Origin: Tateyamaria sp. Alg231-49
GTDB lineage: Bacteria; Pseudomonadota; Alphaproteobacteria; Rhodobacterales; Rhodobacteraceae
Reading direction: 5' to 3'
Assembly (NCBI RefSeq): GCF_900143535.1
Contig: NZ_FRFA01000002.1
Location: 186,001 to 250,000 of the forward strand
Length of the DNA: 64,000 nt
The notes beneath the pieces were generated by a model. It saw only the letters and a list, made by a program, of their open reading frames with translations. It ran no database searches and had not been told where the DNA came from. Numbering within the stretch: the first letter of the stretch is position 1; each line of letters starts with the position of its first letter. This document shows positions 1 to 8,270 of this stretch, in pieces. A program made the translations under genes and the position numbers.

Positions 1-1
1 G

Positions 2-1303
2 CGTTTGACCCCGACCCTTTTGGGGGGCGCGTATTTCGCATTGCCGATCTTTATCCTTGTTTGGAACCTGATGGTGCGCACGGACAGCCTTGAGAGGCTC
101 TCGCCGTCTTTATCGGCGTTCTGGGCGACCATATTCATGATCATCGTCGCGCTCACCCACCGCCCGCTCAAGGCGTTCTTTCGGGATGAGGGTTTTGGCG
201 GTGCGACCGTCCAAGGCTGGCGCGATTTCATCGAGGGGCTGATCCTTGGCGCGCGCAACATGATCGGGATTGGTGTCGCCACGGGTGCGGCTGGTATCAT
301 CGTCGGTACAATCAGTCTGACCGGCGCGCATCAGGTGATCGGCCAAGTGGTAGAAGTCATTGCGGGCGGCAATATCTGGATCCTGCTGATCCTTGTTGCG
401 ATCATGTCCTTGATCCTTGGCATGGGTTTGCCCACCACGGCCAACTACATCGTTGTATCGTCGCTGATGGCCCCTGTGATCCTGTCTGTAGGCGCGCAGG
501 CCGGGTACATCTTTCCGCTGATCGCGGTCCATCTGTTTGTCTTCTACTTTGGGATTCTGGCGGATGATACGCCGCCTGTGGGCCTTGCGGCCTATGCGGC
601 TGCTGCCATATCGCGGGGTGATCCGATCAAGACCGGTGTCCAAGGCTTTGCTTATGACATCAGAACGGCGCTTCTTCCGTTCCTGTTCATCTTCAACACG
701 GATCTGCTGTTGATCGATGTCGGACTGGCCAAGGCGGTGCTTGTCTTCTTCATATCATTGATCGCGATGCTGCTCTTTGCCGCCGCGACCCAAGGCTATT
801 TCATAGCCAAGAGCAAAGTGTGGGAAACCGTTGTGCTGTTGTTTATCGCGTTCATGCTGTTCCGACCGGATTTCTTCCTTGATCAGGTAAGCGAGAAATA
901 CACCACAGCCACGGGCCCTGCTGTCATGGAATTGATGGAGCAAACGCCTGAGGGACAGGATATCCGCATCACCGTGGAAGGCCCGGATTTTGACACGGCC
1001 AAGGTCAGGCCTGTCACCATCGTGCTGCCCTCTGCCGGGGCGGGGACGCTGGATGCCGAGGGGCTGTTGGTTATGGAAGAAGATGGCCAGTTGCGCATCG
1101 ATGAACCGTTTGGTGGCAGTGAAACGATCCAGCCCATCAGCGGTCAGGAGTTCGACTATTACCTCGATGATCCGGTCGTGATCGCCAAGATTGAAGTCGA
1201 AAATGATCGTATGCCCAAGGAGCTTTTCTTCATACCGGCGCTGTTCCTTCTGTTTGGCATCGTGCTCATCCAGCGCCGTCGCGCTACTCAACCAGCATTC
1301 TAG
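2..1303 (+). CDS. TRAP transporter fused permease (4TM/12TM), 3' part, with C-terminal DUF3394-like domain
   Basis: The reading frame is open at the left edge, so this is the C-terminal part of a longer protein; the first TTG in frame (position 5) is not the true start. It shows many hydrophobic segments and the DctM-type stretch MGLPTTANYIVVSSLMAP, followed by DDTPPVGLAAYAAAAISRGDP, typical of the large permease of fused TRAP transporters. The last ~130 residues form a soluble beta-rich segment and a final membrane helix, as in the DUF3394 tail of these fusions. TRAP permeases use ion gradients to import solute delivered by a periplasmic DctP/TAXI protein, which must lie left of the window. 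A UspA gene follows 10 bp downstream. Confidence 0.9.
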   Translation, partial: RLTPTLLGGAYFALPIFILVWNLMVRTDSLERLSPSLSAFWATIFMIIVALTHRPLKAFFRDEGFGGATVQGWRDFIEGLILGARNMIGIGVATGAAGIIVGTISLTGAHQVIGQVVEVIAGGNIWILLILVAIMSLILGMGLPTTANYIVVSSLMAPVILSVGAQAGYIFPLIAVHLFVFYFGILADDTPPVGLAAYAAAAISRGDPIKTGVQGFAYDIRTALLPFLFIFNTDLLLIDVGLAKAVLVFFISLIAMLLFAAATQGYFIAKSKVWETVVLLFIAFMLFRPDFFLDQVSEKYTTATGPAVMELMEQTPEGQDIRITVEGPDFDTAKVRPVTIVLPSAGAGTLDAEGLLVMEEDGQLRIDEPFGGSETIQPISGQEFDYYLDDPVVIAKIEVENDRMPKELFFIPALFLLFGIVLIQRRRATQPAF

Positions 1304-1313
1304 GGCTCAAAAC

Positions 1314-1742
1314 ATGTTCAAAAAACTCCTACTGGCAGTCGACATCAATGACCCCGAAGGAACGCTGGCCAGCGCTGAAGCCGCTGTTGGACTGGCACGC
1401 CATGAGGCTGCGACATTGCACGTCGTGAACGTTGTCCCTGACCAAGGGATGGCCATTGTTGGTGCGTCGCTGGCGCCTGATCACAACGAGACGGTGGAGG
1501 CAGCGGCGAAAAGGGGGCTCGAAAACTGGGCCCAAAGCCACATCCCCGACGATGTTTCAGCCGTTCTTCATGTTGCGCGCGGTACAATCTACGATCAGAT
1601 CATTCACTCTGCTGAAAAGCTTGCTGTCGATTGCATTGTCGTTGGTGCGCATAGTCCAACTTTGAAGGATTACCTTATCGGGCCCAACGCTGCGCGTGTC
1701 GCGCGTCATGCATCGCAGTCGGTGTTTGTTGTTCGCCAATGA
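1314..1742 (+). CDS. Universal stress protein (UspA family), TRAP-associated
   Basis: A 142-residue single-domain UspA protein. The ATG at 1314 begins MFKKLLLAVD, the standard first beta strand; the frame is open further upstream but that sequence overlaps the permease and is not family-like. The C-terminal VVGAHSPTLKDYLIGPNAAR and SVFVVR segments match the ATP-binding edge of Usp proteins. It starts 10 bp after the TRAP permease and is surely co-transcribed. Known precedent: Usp proteins such as TeaD are encoded with TRAP transporters (TeaABC) and modulate transport. Its role here as a regulator of the upstream transporter is inferred. Confidence 0.92.
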   Translation: MFKKLLLAVDINDPEGTLASAEAAVGLARHEAATLHVVNVVPDQGMAIVGASLAPDHNETVEAAAKRGLENWAQSHIPDDVSAVLHVARGTIYDQIIHSAEKLAVDCIVVGAHSPTLKDYLIGPNAARVARHASQSVFVVRQ

Positions 1743-2070
1743 ATGCAGCATCGTTGATGCGCCGTTCGTTTGCGACCTGGCACTGTTTTCAGTGCGACGC
1801 CCTGCGTGATGTGACCGCTTAGACCGTCAAAGAAGTGAATGACTGCCGCGGGGCCGTTTGTCGCCGCTGTTCGCTCAGGTTGCAGCAACAGTCACATTCG
1901 GCTTACGGCAGCCTATGCCTGCGCGATCTTTTGGTGGCGGGCGTGGCAGGAAAGGCCGGAGTGGTCAGAGCGCACATCGCGTACAGCTGGCCGTGTACCC
2001 GATGTGCAAGACAAACCGGCCCATCGTCCATAAAAGGCCGAAGGACCGGTTCTGCTCGCAAGATCGCGGG
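1743..2070. other. Intergenic region, no gene seen
   Basis: Lies between the plus-strand UspA gene and the minus-strand monooxygenase remnant, so it is a convergent 3' region. A small dyad (GCATC-GTT-GATGC, about 1748-1760) sits just after the UspA stop but lacks a T tract, so it is not called a terminator. Short open frames here show no family resemblance. Confidence 0.5.
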
Positions 2071-2169
2071 TTAGGCGAGATGATGAACCTCTTGCAACCC
2101 GTAAACCGGGGTGGGGATACCTTCCATCCTTGCCTTTATCTGCAAGGCTAGAAATTGCGAATAGTGCCG
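2071..2169 (-). pseudogene. Detached C-terminal 32 codons of the flavin monooxygenase, beyond an in-frame TAA
   Basis: Reading the minus strand past the TAA at 2172-2170 in the same frame gives RHYSQFLALQIKARMEG, then IPTPVYGLQEVHHLA, and a second stop (TAA) at 2073-2071. This is the expected family ending: CzcO-type monooxygenases normally read NLHQSRHYSQ near the C terminus. A single C-to-A change (TCA Ser to TAA) would explain the stop. The frame is otherwise intact, so the lesion is recent, is a sequencing error, or is read through. Confidence 0.8.
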
Positions 2170-3870
2170 TTACTGGTGCAAGTTGCCGCCATGCATCCAC
2201 AGGTTTGGCACCTGCGTCGGCTTCCACATATTGCGTTGTTCACCTTCCCATGGACCGGGGTCTTTGGTGGTGTCGGAACCGAGGCCCCAGCACTTACCAA
2301 GTTGGTCAGCCATGTCCTGCCCCATCAGGTCAGCAACCCAGCCATTCATCGAATTGTACCCTGTCGCATAAACCACAAGGTCCGCGTCCAGATGGGTGCC
2401 GTCATCAAGGACAACGCCCGTTTCATCAAGTTCCACGACCTGACCGCGTTTGAGTTTGATTTCGCCGTCGATGATCAGCTGACTTGCTCCGATATCAATG
2501 TAGTAGCCTGATCCACGCCGCAGGTACTTCATGAACAGACCACTGTCGTCATCGCCCCAGTCGAGCCAGAACCCGGCCTTTTCGAGCCCGTCGTAGAAAT
2601 CCTTGTCCTGCTCTTTCATCGCCGCATAGGCGGGGATCTGGAATTCGTGCAGGATCCGATAGGGTAGGGACGCAAAGATCAGGTCAGCTTTCTCGGTTGT
2701 CACGCCCGCCTTAACGGCGCGTTCGGAATAGAGATCGCCCAAACCGAATTCCATCAAGGTATCGGAGCGCACGATATGGGTTGATGACCGCTGCACCATG
2801 GTCACATCTGCATCCGCCTCCCAAAGCGCTGCGCAAATGTCATGGGCCGAATTGTTTGACCCAACAACGACAACCTTCTTGCCTGTCCACTGATCGGGAC
2901 CGTCATGTTCAGATGAATGTTGTTGGACGCCTTTGAAGGTGTCCATGCCGGGGAACTCTGGCATCCGTTTCTTGCCTGACATGCCTGTCGCCATCACAAG
3001 TTGCTTGGGCTTTAGAACGACATCTTTGCCGTCCCGGTCGACCACAATGGTCCATTCACCCGAGGCTTCGTCGAATGTCGCGGACTTGGCTGAGGTCTTG
3101 GTCCAGTAGTTGAGCTCCATGACCTTGGTGTACATCTCAAGCCAGTCGCCGATCTTGTCCTTGGGGGAAAAGACGGGCCAGTTGTCCGGGAATTTTAGAT
3201 AGGGCAAATGATCGTACCAGACGGGATCGTGCAGGCACAGGGACTTGTACCGGTTGCGCCAACTGTCGCCGGGCCGTTCGTTCCGTTCGACGATGATCGT
3301 TGGCACGCCCAGCTGACGCAGGCGTGCGCCCATCGCGATGCCGCCCTGACCGCCACCGATAATGACGCAATACGGTTGCGTATCATAGCCAAGCTCAGCT
3401 TCTTCTCGTGCGCGTTCTTCGGCCCATGTGGTCCGGTTTTTTCCAGCGCCGTGCTTGGCCCCCAATGCCCGGAGTTCGCCGGCTGGTTCCTCATGCCCTT
3501 TCAGTTCGACCAGCGTGGTCAGAAGCGTCCAGATTTTGTCGCCCTTGAGGCGGACCAATCCGTATCCCCGGCCAACTTCGGTTTCGAATGTGATCCATGC
3601 AGTGGTCACGCCGCCGTCCTCCGCTGGCGCCTCTCCCTCTGCGATTTTCCAATCGCGAGGCTTTGTGGTGGCCAGTTGTTGGGATAGCATATCGCCGACC
3701 TGGTCTTTTCCCTTGACCGTCTTGATATTCCACGTGAAACTCACCAAATCACGCCAATAACAATCATCCTCGAACATGTCGCAGGCGCGTAAAATATCTC
3801 CCTTGGCGAGCGCGTCGCCAAAGCTGTCCAGGAACGCCTGAGTTTGATCTAAAACCGTGGTGTCTAACAT
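2170..3870 (-). CDS. FMO-type flavin monooxygenase with N-terminal NTF2-like domain, truncated by a premature stop
   Basis: 566 residues as written. Residues 1-130 look like a SnoaL/NTF2-like domain; residue 165 on is an FAD/NADPH monooxygenase of the CzcO/FMO type: FAD dinucleotide motif IIGGGQGGIAMG (about 170-180), RPGDSWRNRY, and a second nucleotide motif VVVGSNNSAHD; ATGYNS lies near the C terminus. The family hydroxylates or oxygenates small organic substrates using NADPH and O2; the substrate is unknown. The ATG at 3870 is preceded by a clear GGGAGGA ribosome site. The protein stops at HGGNLHQ, about 32 residues short of the expected end (see 2071-2169), so activity is uncertain. Monocistronic as far as can be seen. 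Confidence 0.88.
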   Translation of the reverse strand: MLDTTVLDQTQAFLDSFGDALAKGDILRACDMFEDDCYWRDLVSFTWNIKTVKGKDQVGDMLSQQLATTKPRDWKIAEGEAPAEDGGVTTAWITFETEVGRGYGLVRLKGDKIWTLLTTLVELKGHEEPAGELRALGAKHGAGKNRTTWAEERAREEAELGYDTQPYCVIIGGGQGGIAMGARLRQLGVPTIIVERNERPGDSWRNRYKSLCLHDPVWYDHLPYLKFPDNWPVFSPKDKIGDWLEMYTKVMELNYWTKTSAKSATFDEASGEWTIVVDRDGKDVVLKPKQLVMATGMSGKKRMPEFPGMDTFKGVQQHSSEHDGPDQWTGKKVVVVGSNNSAHDICAALWEADADVTMVQRSSTHIVRSDTLMEFGLGDLYSERAVKAGVTTEKADLIFASLPYRILHEFQIPAYAAMKEQDKDFYDGLEKAGFWLDWGDDDSGLFMKYLRRGSGYYIDIGASQLIIDGEIKLKRGQVVELDETGVVLDDGTHLDADLVVYATGYNSMNGWVADLMGQDMADQLGKCWGLGSDTTKDPGPWEGEQRNMWKPTQVPNLWMHGGNLHQ

Positions 3871-4189
3871 TGTGTCCTCCCATTAATCGCTGCAATGACA
3901 CTGAAAATTGCGCAGAGATTCTGCCGGTGTCCGGACGACCATACCCTTCAAACATTGCTGCTCCGAAGTTTTTTGGCTATGAGCGGAAGACTGTGCATGT
4001 CGCGTTTGGCGTTTAAAAACTGAAGGCACTGCTAAGCTAAATTGACGCGGAGCTGGCAGGAGGGCACGACAAAGGCTGGCAAGCCTGCAGACTCTGGTAG
4101 ATCTGTCCATTGCTCAGGGGTGTGACTGGCGCACCAAACGTCACTGTATTGGCACGAGGGAACAACTGTTTTTGCGTGCCACAGGCGAC
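3871..4189. other. Intergenic region upstream of the monooxygenase
   Basis: Carries the 5' region of the minus-strand monooxygenase and lies downstream of the minus-strand hydrolase. An imperfect inverted repeat (GCAAT-N10-ATTGC, about 3891-3910) is near the monooxygenase start and could be regulatory, but no convincing -35/-10 pair was identified and no gene is supported. Confidence 0.4.
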
Positions 4190-4837
4190 TTAACTGCCGA
4201 TCCTATCGGCCCACACCGCAACCGTTGCTGCCATCGATTTTAAGTGGTCCGCGTGGGTAAAACCTGAAACGCGTTTGCGTGGTTTCAGATCGTGATCGCC
4301 GTCTTCAAACCAACTCATCTGGATTGCCGAGGACAGATCATATGCGGCGACTTCATCTGTAGAACCAAACGGGTCGCGCGTTCCCTGACAGATCAGAGTT
4401 GGTGTTTGCAGCCCCATCAGATGCTCAGTGCGCAGCTTTTCCGGTTTGCCAATAGGGTGGAACGGGTAACCCACACAGAGCAATCCCGCGATGCGATCGG
4501 CGTTGAACAGTTCGTCCGCAATCATACTTGCGACACGGCCGCCCATCGACTTGCCACCGATGATCATAGGCCCGTCGATCTGAAGCGCGTCGACTGCTGC
4601 CAAGTACTCGTGGTTCAACTTGTCTGCGCGGGGAGGGGGCCTCTTGGTGCCATCCGTCCGGCGGTTTGCCATGTAAGCAAACTCAAAGCGAACAACCCTG
4701 AGGTCTTGCGCGGCAAGCGCTTGGGAAATGGCTGTCATTGCTGGGGAATCCATCGGGGCACCCGCGCCGTGTGCCAGAAGCACGGTAGCTTTTGAGGTAT
4801 TGGGGCCAAGCTCCAGAAAGTCGATTGCCATTGTCAC
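4190..4837 (-). CDS. Alpha/beta hydrolase (KANL3/Tex30-type, dienelactone-hydrolase-like)
   Basis: 215 residues. LLAHGAGAPMDSP gives the oxyanion-hole region, GGKSMGGRVAS is the nucleophile elbow (Gly-x-Ser-x-Gly), and GDHDLKPRKR supplies the C-terminal catalytic His. This matches the KANL3/Tex30 alpha/beta hydrolase family found widely in bacteria, whose substrates are mostly unknown. The start is a GTG at 4837; an in-frame ATG at 4831 is equally possible. It lies 30 bp downstream of the thiamine-diphosphate enzyme gene on the same strand, so the two are probably one operon. Confidence 0.88.
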   Translation of the reverse strand: MTMAIDFLELGPNTSKATVLLAHGAGAPMDSPAMTAISQALAAQDLRVVRFEFAYMANRRTDGTKRPPPRADKLNHEYLAAVDALQIDGPMIIGGKSMGGRVASMIADELFNADRIAGLLCVGYPFHPIGKPEKLRTEHLMGLQTPTLICQGTRDPFGSTDEVAAYDLSSAIQMSWFEDGDHDLKPRKRVSGFTHADHLKSMAATVAVWADRIGS

Positions 4838-4867
4838 CTTGGTTCCATTGGTTTTGCGTTGGCATAT

Positions 4868-6430
4868 TCATGCAGGCAGGGGGCACACAACTTCGATCAG
4901 AGATGGTCCGCTGCTGGACAGTGCGGTGGAAAGTGCTGTTGCAAAACCGTCGGCATCCTCTGCGCGCGTGCCTGGTACGCCGTGACCTTTGGCCAAAGAC
5001 ACCCAGTCCAGCATTGGATTTTCGACGTCAAACATGGCCTGAGCATTCTGTCCAAAACTCTCGACCCCCACGTTCGTGAGTTCATCGCGCAGAATTTGAT
5101 AACCACGATTTGCAAACACGATCACGGTGATGTCCAGATTTTCGCGTGCCATGGTCCATAGGGATTGCAGCGTATACATAGCGGATCCATCCCCGGTCAG
5201 GGCAATCACCTTTCGGTCCGGGCAAGCGATTGCGGCACCCGTGGCACAAGGTAGACACAGCCCGATTGCTCCGCCTGTACCTGCAAGCAGATCGTGCGGG
5301 CGCGCGGTGGCTGTTGGCGGTATGACATGAAATCCTGAGGTCACGGATTCATTGCAGACAATGGCGTTTTCTGGGATCAGCGCAGCGAGCGTCAAACCAA
5401 CTTTTTCGAGGCTCAGTTGACCGCTGGGAATTGCAGGAAGATCAAGCGGAACGGCTTGTGTTTCGGTTTTGTTGGTTACTCCGACCGCATCGGCCAGCGA
5501 TTGGATCGTCCATTCAATGTCATCTGTTGGCGCGCATAGATCCATAACCGGACAATGCGAAGGTTCGGGAACGCTCGGTTTTCCGGGATAGGCAAAGAAG
5601 GCGACGGGCCGGTCTGTTCCAAGCAGGGTAATCGAAGACGTATCTTTAAGCTGAGCGATTTTGGGCGTTACGGGATACACCAGTTGGTCCAACCGAGTTG
5701 TCCCTGCACCTTTGGAAATGCGCGGTATCAGAGTGTCGGCCAACAGGCGACACCCCGTCGCGGACGCAATTTTTCCGGCCAGTTCACGCAGTGGCCCGAA
5801 CAGGGCTGACCCGCCGATCATCAGCGCGGCATGTGGCGTCGTCAGTCGCACCGCTGCGGCCTCGATATCCTCGGGTGATGGCCGGTGAAGGATTTCTTGG
5901 GCGCCCAACCGTTCTGCGGCGGCGCTGGCCGGGTTCCATGCGGTATCGGCTGGCAGGACAAGTGTTGAAATCTGGCCGTTTTGCGAGCGGGCCGCCTGAA
6001 CCGCGGCGGATCCATCCAAAGCGACATCAGCGGCACTGGACGACACCCGTGTCCAGTGGCTGACGGCATGGCTGATACCAAGTATGTCTCCCTTCAAGGG
6101 GCTTTCATATCGCTGGTGATGTGTTGCGTGATCCCCGACGACATTAACGATTCCGGATCCTGCCTTGCGGGCGTTGTGCAGATTGGCGAATGCATTGCCA
6201 AAACCCGGCGCGAGATGCAGGAGCGTGCCTGCAACATCCCGTTTCATCCGAAAATACCCGTCTGCCGCGCCTGTTGTGCCACCTTCGAACAGGCAAAGAA
6301 CGCAATTCATGTCGGTGTGCTGATCCAAGGCGGCCACGAAATGCATTTCTGAGGTGCCGGGATTTGCAAAGACTGTGTCCACGCCATTGTTCAAAAGCGT
6401 TTTTACGAGCGATTGGGCGCCGTTCATCAT
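4868..6430 (-). CDS. Thiamine-diphosphate enzyme, acetolactate synthase large subunit-like
   Basis: About 520 residues. NPGTSEMHFVAALD and LFEGGTTGAADGYFRM form the PYR domain with the catalytic Glu; TGDGSAMYTLQSLWTMAR followed by VIVFANRGY is the ThDP/Mg motif (GDG...N) of the PP domain. The open frame runs to 6499, but paired ATGs at 6430/6427 follow AGGGGA, the best ribosome site. The sequence is closest to the ilvB-like/benzoylformate-decarboxylase-like branch, which performs 2-keto acid decarboxylation or carboligation. No small regulatory subunit (IlvN/H) is adjacent, arguing against a true branched-chain amino acid role. Likely co-transcribed with the downstream hydrolase. Confidence 0.87.
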   Translation of the reverse strand: MMNGAQSLVKTLLNNGVDTVFANPGTSEMHFVAALDQHTDMNCVLCLFEGGTTGAADGYFRMKRDVAGTLLHLAPGFGNAFANLHNARKAGSGIVNVVGDHATHHQRYESPLKGDILGISHAVSHWTRVSSSAADVALDGSAAVQAARSQNGQISTLVLPADTAWNPASAAAERLGAQEILHRPSPEDIEAAAVRLTTPHAALMIGGSALFGPLRELAGKIASATGCRLLADTLIPRISKGAGTTRLDQLVYPVTPKIAQLKDTSSITLLGTDRPVAFFAYPGKPSVPEPSHCPVMDLCAPTDDIEWTIQSLADAVGVTNKTETQAVPLDLPAIPSGQLSLEKVGLTLAALIPENAIVCNESVTSGFHVIPPTATARPHDLLAGTGGAIGLCLPCATGAAIACPDRKVIALTGDGSAMYTLQSLWTMARENLDITVIVFANRGYQILRDELTNVGVESFGQNAQAMFDVENPMLDWVSLAKGHGVPGTRAEDADGFATALSTALSSSGPSLIEVVCPLPA

Positions 6431-6956
6431 GTTTCCCCTAACCTCAGTGAGTGCAGTCAATTGCTGCGAATGCTCGCACGAAAACTGTTTCACACACACA
6501 CCTAATCTGTCGGGCGGAGTGTTTGGAAGGGTGTCTTGGCCTGACTATGGCCTGACTTTGGGGTTGTCTCGTTTGTTTAAGTTTGGTGTCAGAGCACTGC
6601 TTCGAGCGAACAAGGAAGTGTTGCTGAGGGCGCCAACATACCGCTCAGAGCCCAAAGCAGTTGGATTGAAAACGCGGTCTTTGCGGACGTTCATATGCGC
6701 ATTCCGTAATGACGCATCTTATGTCGTCACTGCGGCTATTCAAACTGACCTTTCGAGGGGGGGGCAGTTTGCAAAACTCTGCGAGGTCGAAGAGCCTTGC
6801 AAGGATGCGACGGGCCATCACGCACTGTTTGATTGGACTGATCCGAGTATTGGCAATGGCACGTGAGAGTGCGACCTTCATTCGTTTTGAAATCGTCGCC
6901 TACATGCGTTTTTTGCCATCGCGTTCTGCGCCAAAAACACGATCCTTGCCAGGTTC
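6431..6956. other. Intergenic region, 526 bp, no gene supported
   Basis: Between the start of the thiamine-diphosphate enzyme and the stop of the HlyD gene, both on the minus strand. It must hold the promoter of the thiamine-diphosphate gene. A short tandem repeat (TGGCCTGACT twice, near 6538-6558) and an eight-G run near 6757-6766 are visible. Open frames across it do not resemble known proteins and lack ribosome sites. Confidence 0.4.
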
Positions 6957-8270
6957 CTAGCTTTCGCGGAAGGCCCGGGCAAAGTAGTCGGTCAAAGGTT
7001 TGGCGAGATAGTTGAGCGGTGAGCGTTCTGCGGTTTTTATGAACGCCTCGACCGGCATGCCGGGCAGGAGAGTCTGGCCACCCAGTTTTTCCATCTCGCC
7101 CTCAGAAGGAATAAGCTCAACCTGATAATAGGACACACCAGACGCTTGGTCGGTAAACACGTCGGCGGATAGTTTGGTGACACGGCCAAACACTTCGGGC
7201 GTCATGCGCTGATCAAAGGCGGCAAAGCGCAGTGACGCCTCTTGCCCGACATGCACCTGATCCACATGGATCGGGTCAATCCGAGCGGAGACAATCATCG
7301 GTTGATCCTGCGGGATGATAAACATGATCGGTTCTGCGGGTGAGACCACGGATTGCAATGCAAAGACCCGGGAGTCGTAAATCACGCCGCCGACAGGTGC
7401 GCGCAGTTCGGTGCGGGACAGTGTTTCGAGCGTGCTCAGGCGGCGTTGCACCAATTCGATTTCCTGAAACTGTAAGTCGCGCAAGGTCGAGATAGCCTCT
7501 TCGCGCAGCCGCGTTGTCAGAGCGATCCGCTCAATATTCAGAGCTGCGATCTGGCCACGCAGTTGCGCAACATTGGCGGTCAGGCTGCCGATTTCACCCA
7601 GCAGGCGCGCCTGCTCGCGCTGCAATGCCGAAACGCGCGCGGCAGGCGTCAGACCTTTTTCAAACAAGCTTTGGGCGTCGACCAACTCGGTTTCGATCAA
7701 CCCCCGTTGCGTCGCAAGTGCTGCAAGCTGCGCGCTGGCCCCATCGATCTGGTTTTCGGCCTGTGCAATTTGCTCGGCAATCTGTTCTTCGCTTTGGCGC
7801 AACGTGTCTGCGCGCGCCTCAAACAGGCGTTGCTGTCCGTCAATCAGACCTTGCACCGCAGGGTCTGTGACTGCTTCTGCCAAAAGTCCATCTGGGGCGG
7901 GCAACGCATTCAGCCCGTCGCGCTCTGCTTGCAACCGCGCCTTACGTGCCAACAACTCAAAGAGTTGCCCTTCGAGAATAGCCAGCTCTGAGCGTAACTG
8001 TCTGTCATCAAAGCGCAGCACCACGTCGCCGGATGCGACGAAGTCGCCATCCTTGACCAAGAGTTCGCCGACCACCCCCCCCTGAGGATGTTGCAGGACC
8101 TGCCGGTTGGATTCGACTTGGATCATTCCCGATGCGATCACGGCGCCCGCAATGCGAGCGTTTACACTCCAATAGCCAAGAACACCCACAAGGACGATCA
8201 GGGCGCCTGCGCCGACCAAGAGAGGTCCAGTGGCCTTCCACTTACGTTCGTCTTTTTTCTCGGCGCTCAT
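6957..8270 (-). CDS. HlyD-family type I secretion membrane fusion protein
   Basis: 437 residues. A single N-terminal membrane helix (about 16-36) follows a charged cytoplasmic tail; next come a biotinyl-lipoyl-like segment (GVVGELLVKDGDFVASGDVV), a long alpha-helical hairpin rich in Ala, Gln, Leu and Glu (about 95-280), and the conserved distal region LRAPVGGVIYDSRVFALQSVV and LLPGMPVEAFIKT. It links the inner-membrane ABC exporter to an outer-membrane TolC channel. Its start overlaps the stop of the ABC gene by 4 bp (ATGA), so the two are translationally coupled. Confidence 0.94.
   Translation of the reverse strand: MSAEKKDERKWKATGPLLVGAGALIVLVGVLGYWSVNARIAGAVIASGMIQVESNRQVLQHPQGGVVGELLVKDGDFVASGDVVLRFDDRQLRSELAILEGQLFELLARKARLQAERDGLNALPAPDGLLAEAVTDPAVQGLIDGQQRLFEARADTLRQSEEQIAEQIAQAENQIDGASAQLAALATQRGLIETELVDAQSLFEKGLTPAARVSALQREQARLLGEIGSLTANVAQLRGQIAALNIERIALTTRLREEAISTLRDLQFQEIELVQRRLSTLETLSRTELRAPVGGVIYDSRVFALQSVVSPAEPIMFIIPQDQPMIVSARIDPIHVDQVHVGQEASLRFAAFDQRMTPEVFGRVTKLSADVFTDQASGVSYYQVELIPSEGEMEKLGGQTLLPGMPVEAFIKTAERSPLNYLAKPLTDYFARAFRES

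Noticed and set aside
1748-1760. GCATC-GTT-GATGC as a terminator after the UspA gene
   Set aside because: Only a 5-bp stem with no following T run.
6645-6881. 78-codon minus-strand open frame upstream of the thiamine-diphosphate gene region
   Set aside because: No domain, no ribosome site; looked for a transposase remnant and found none.
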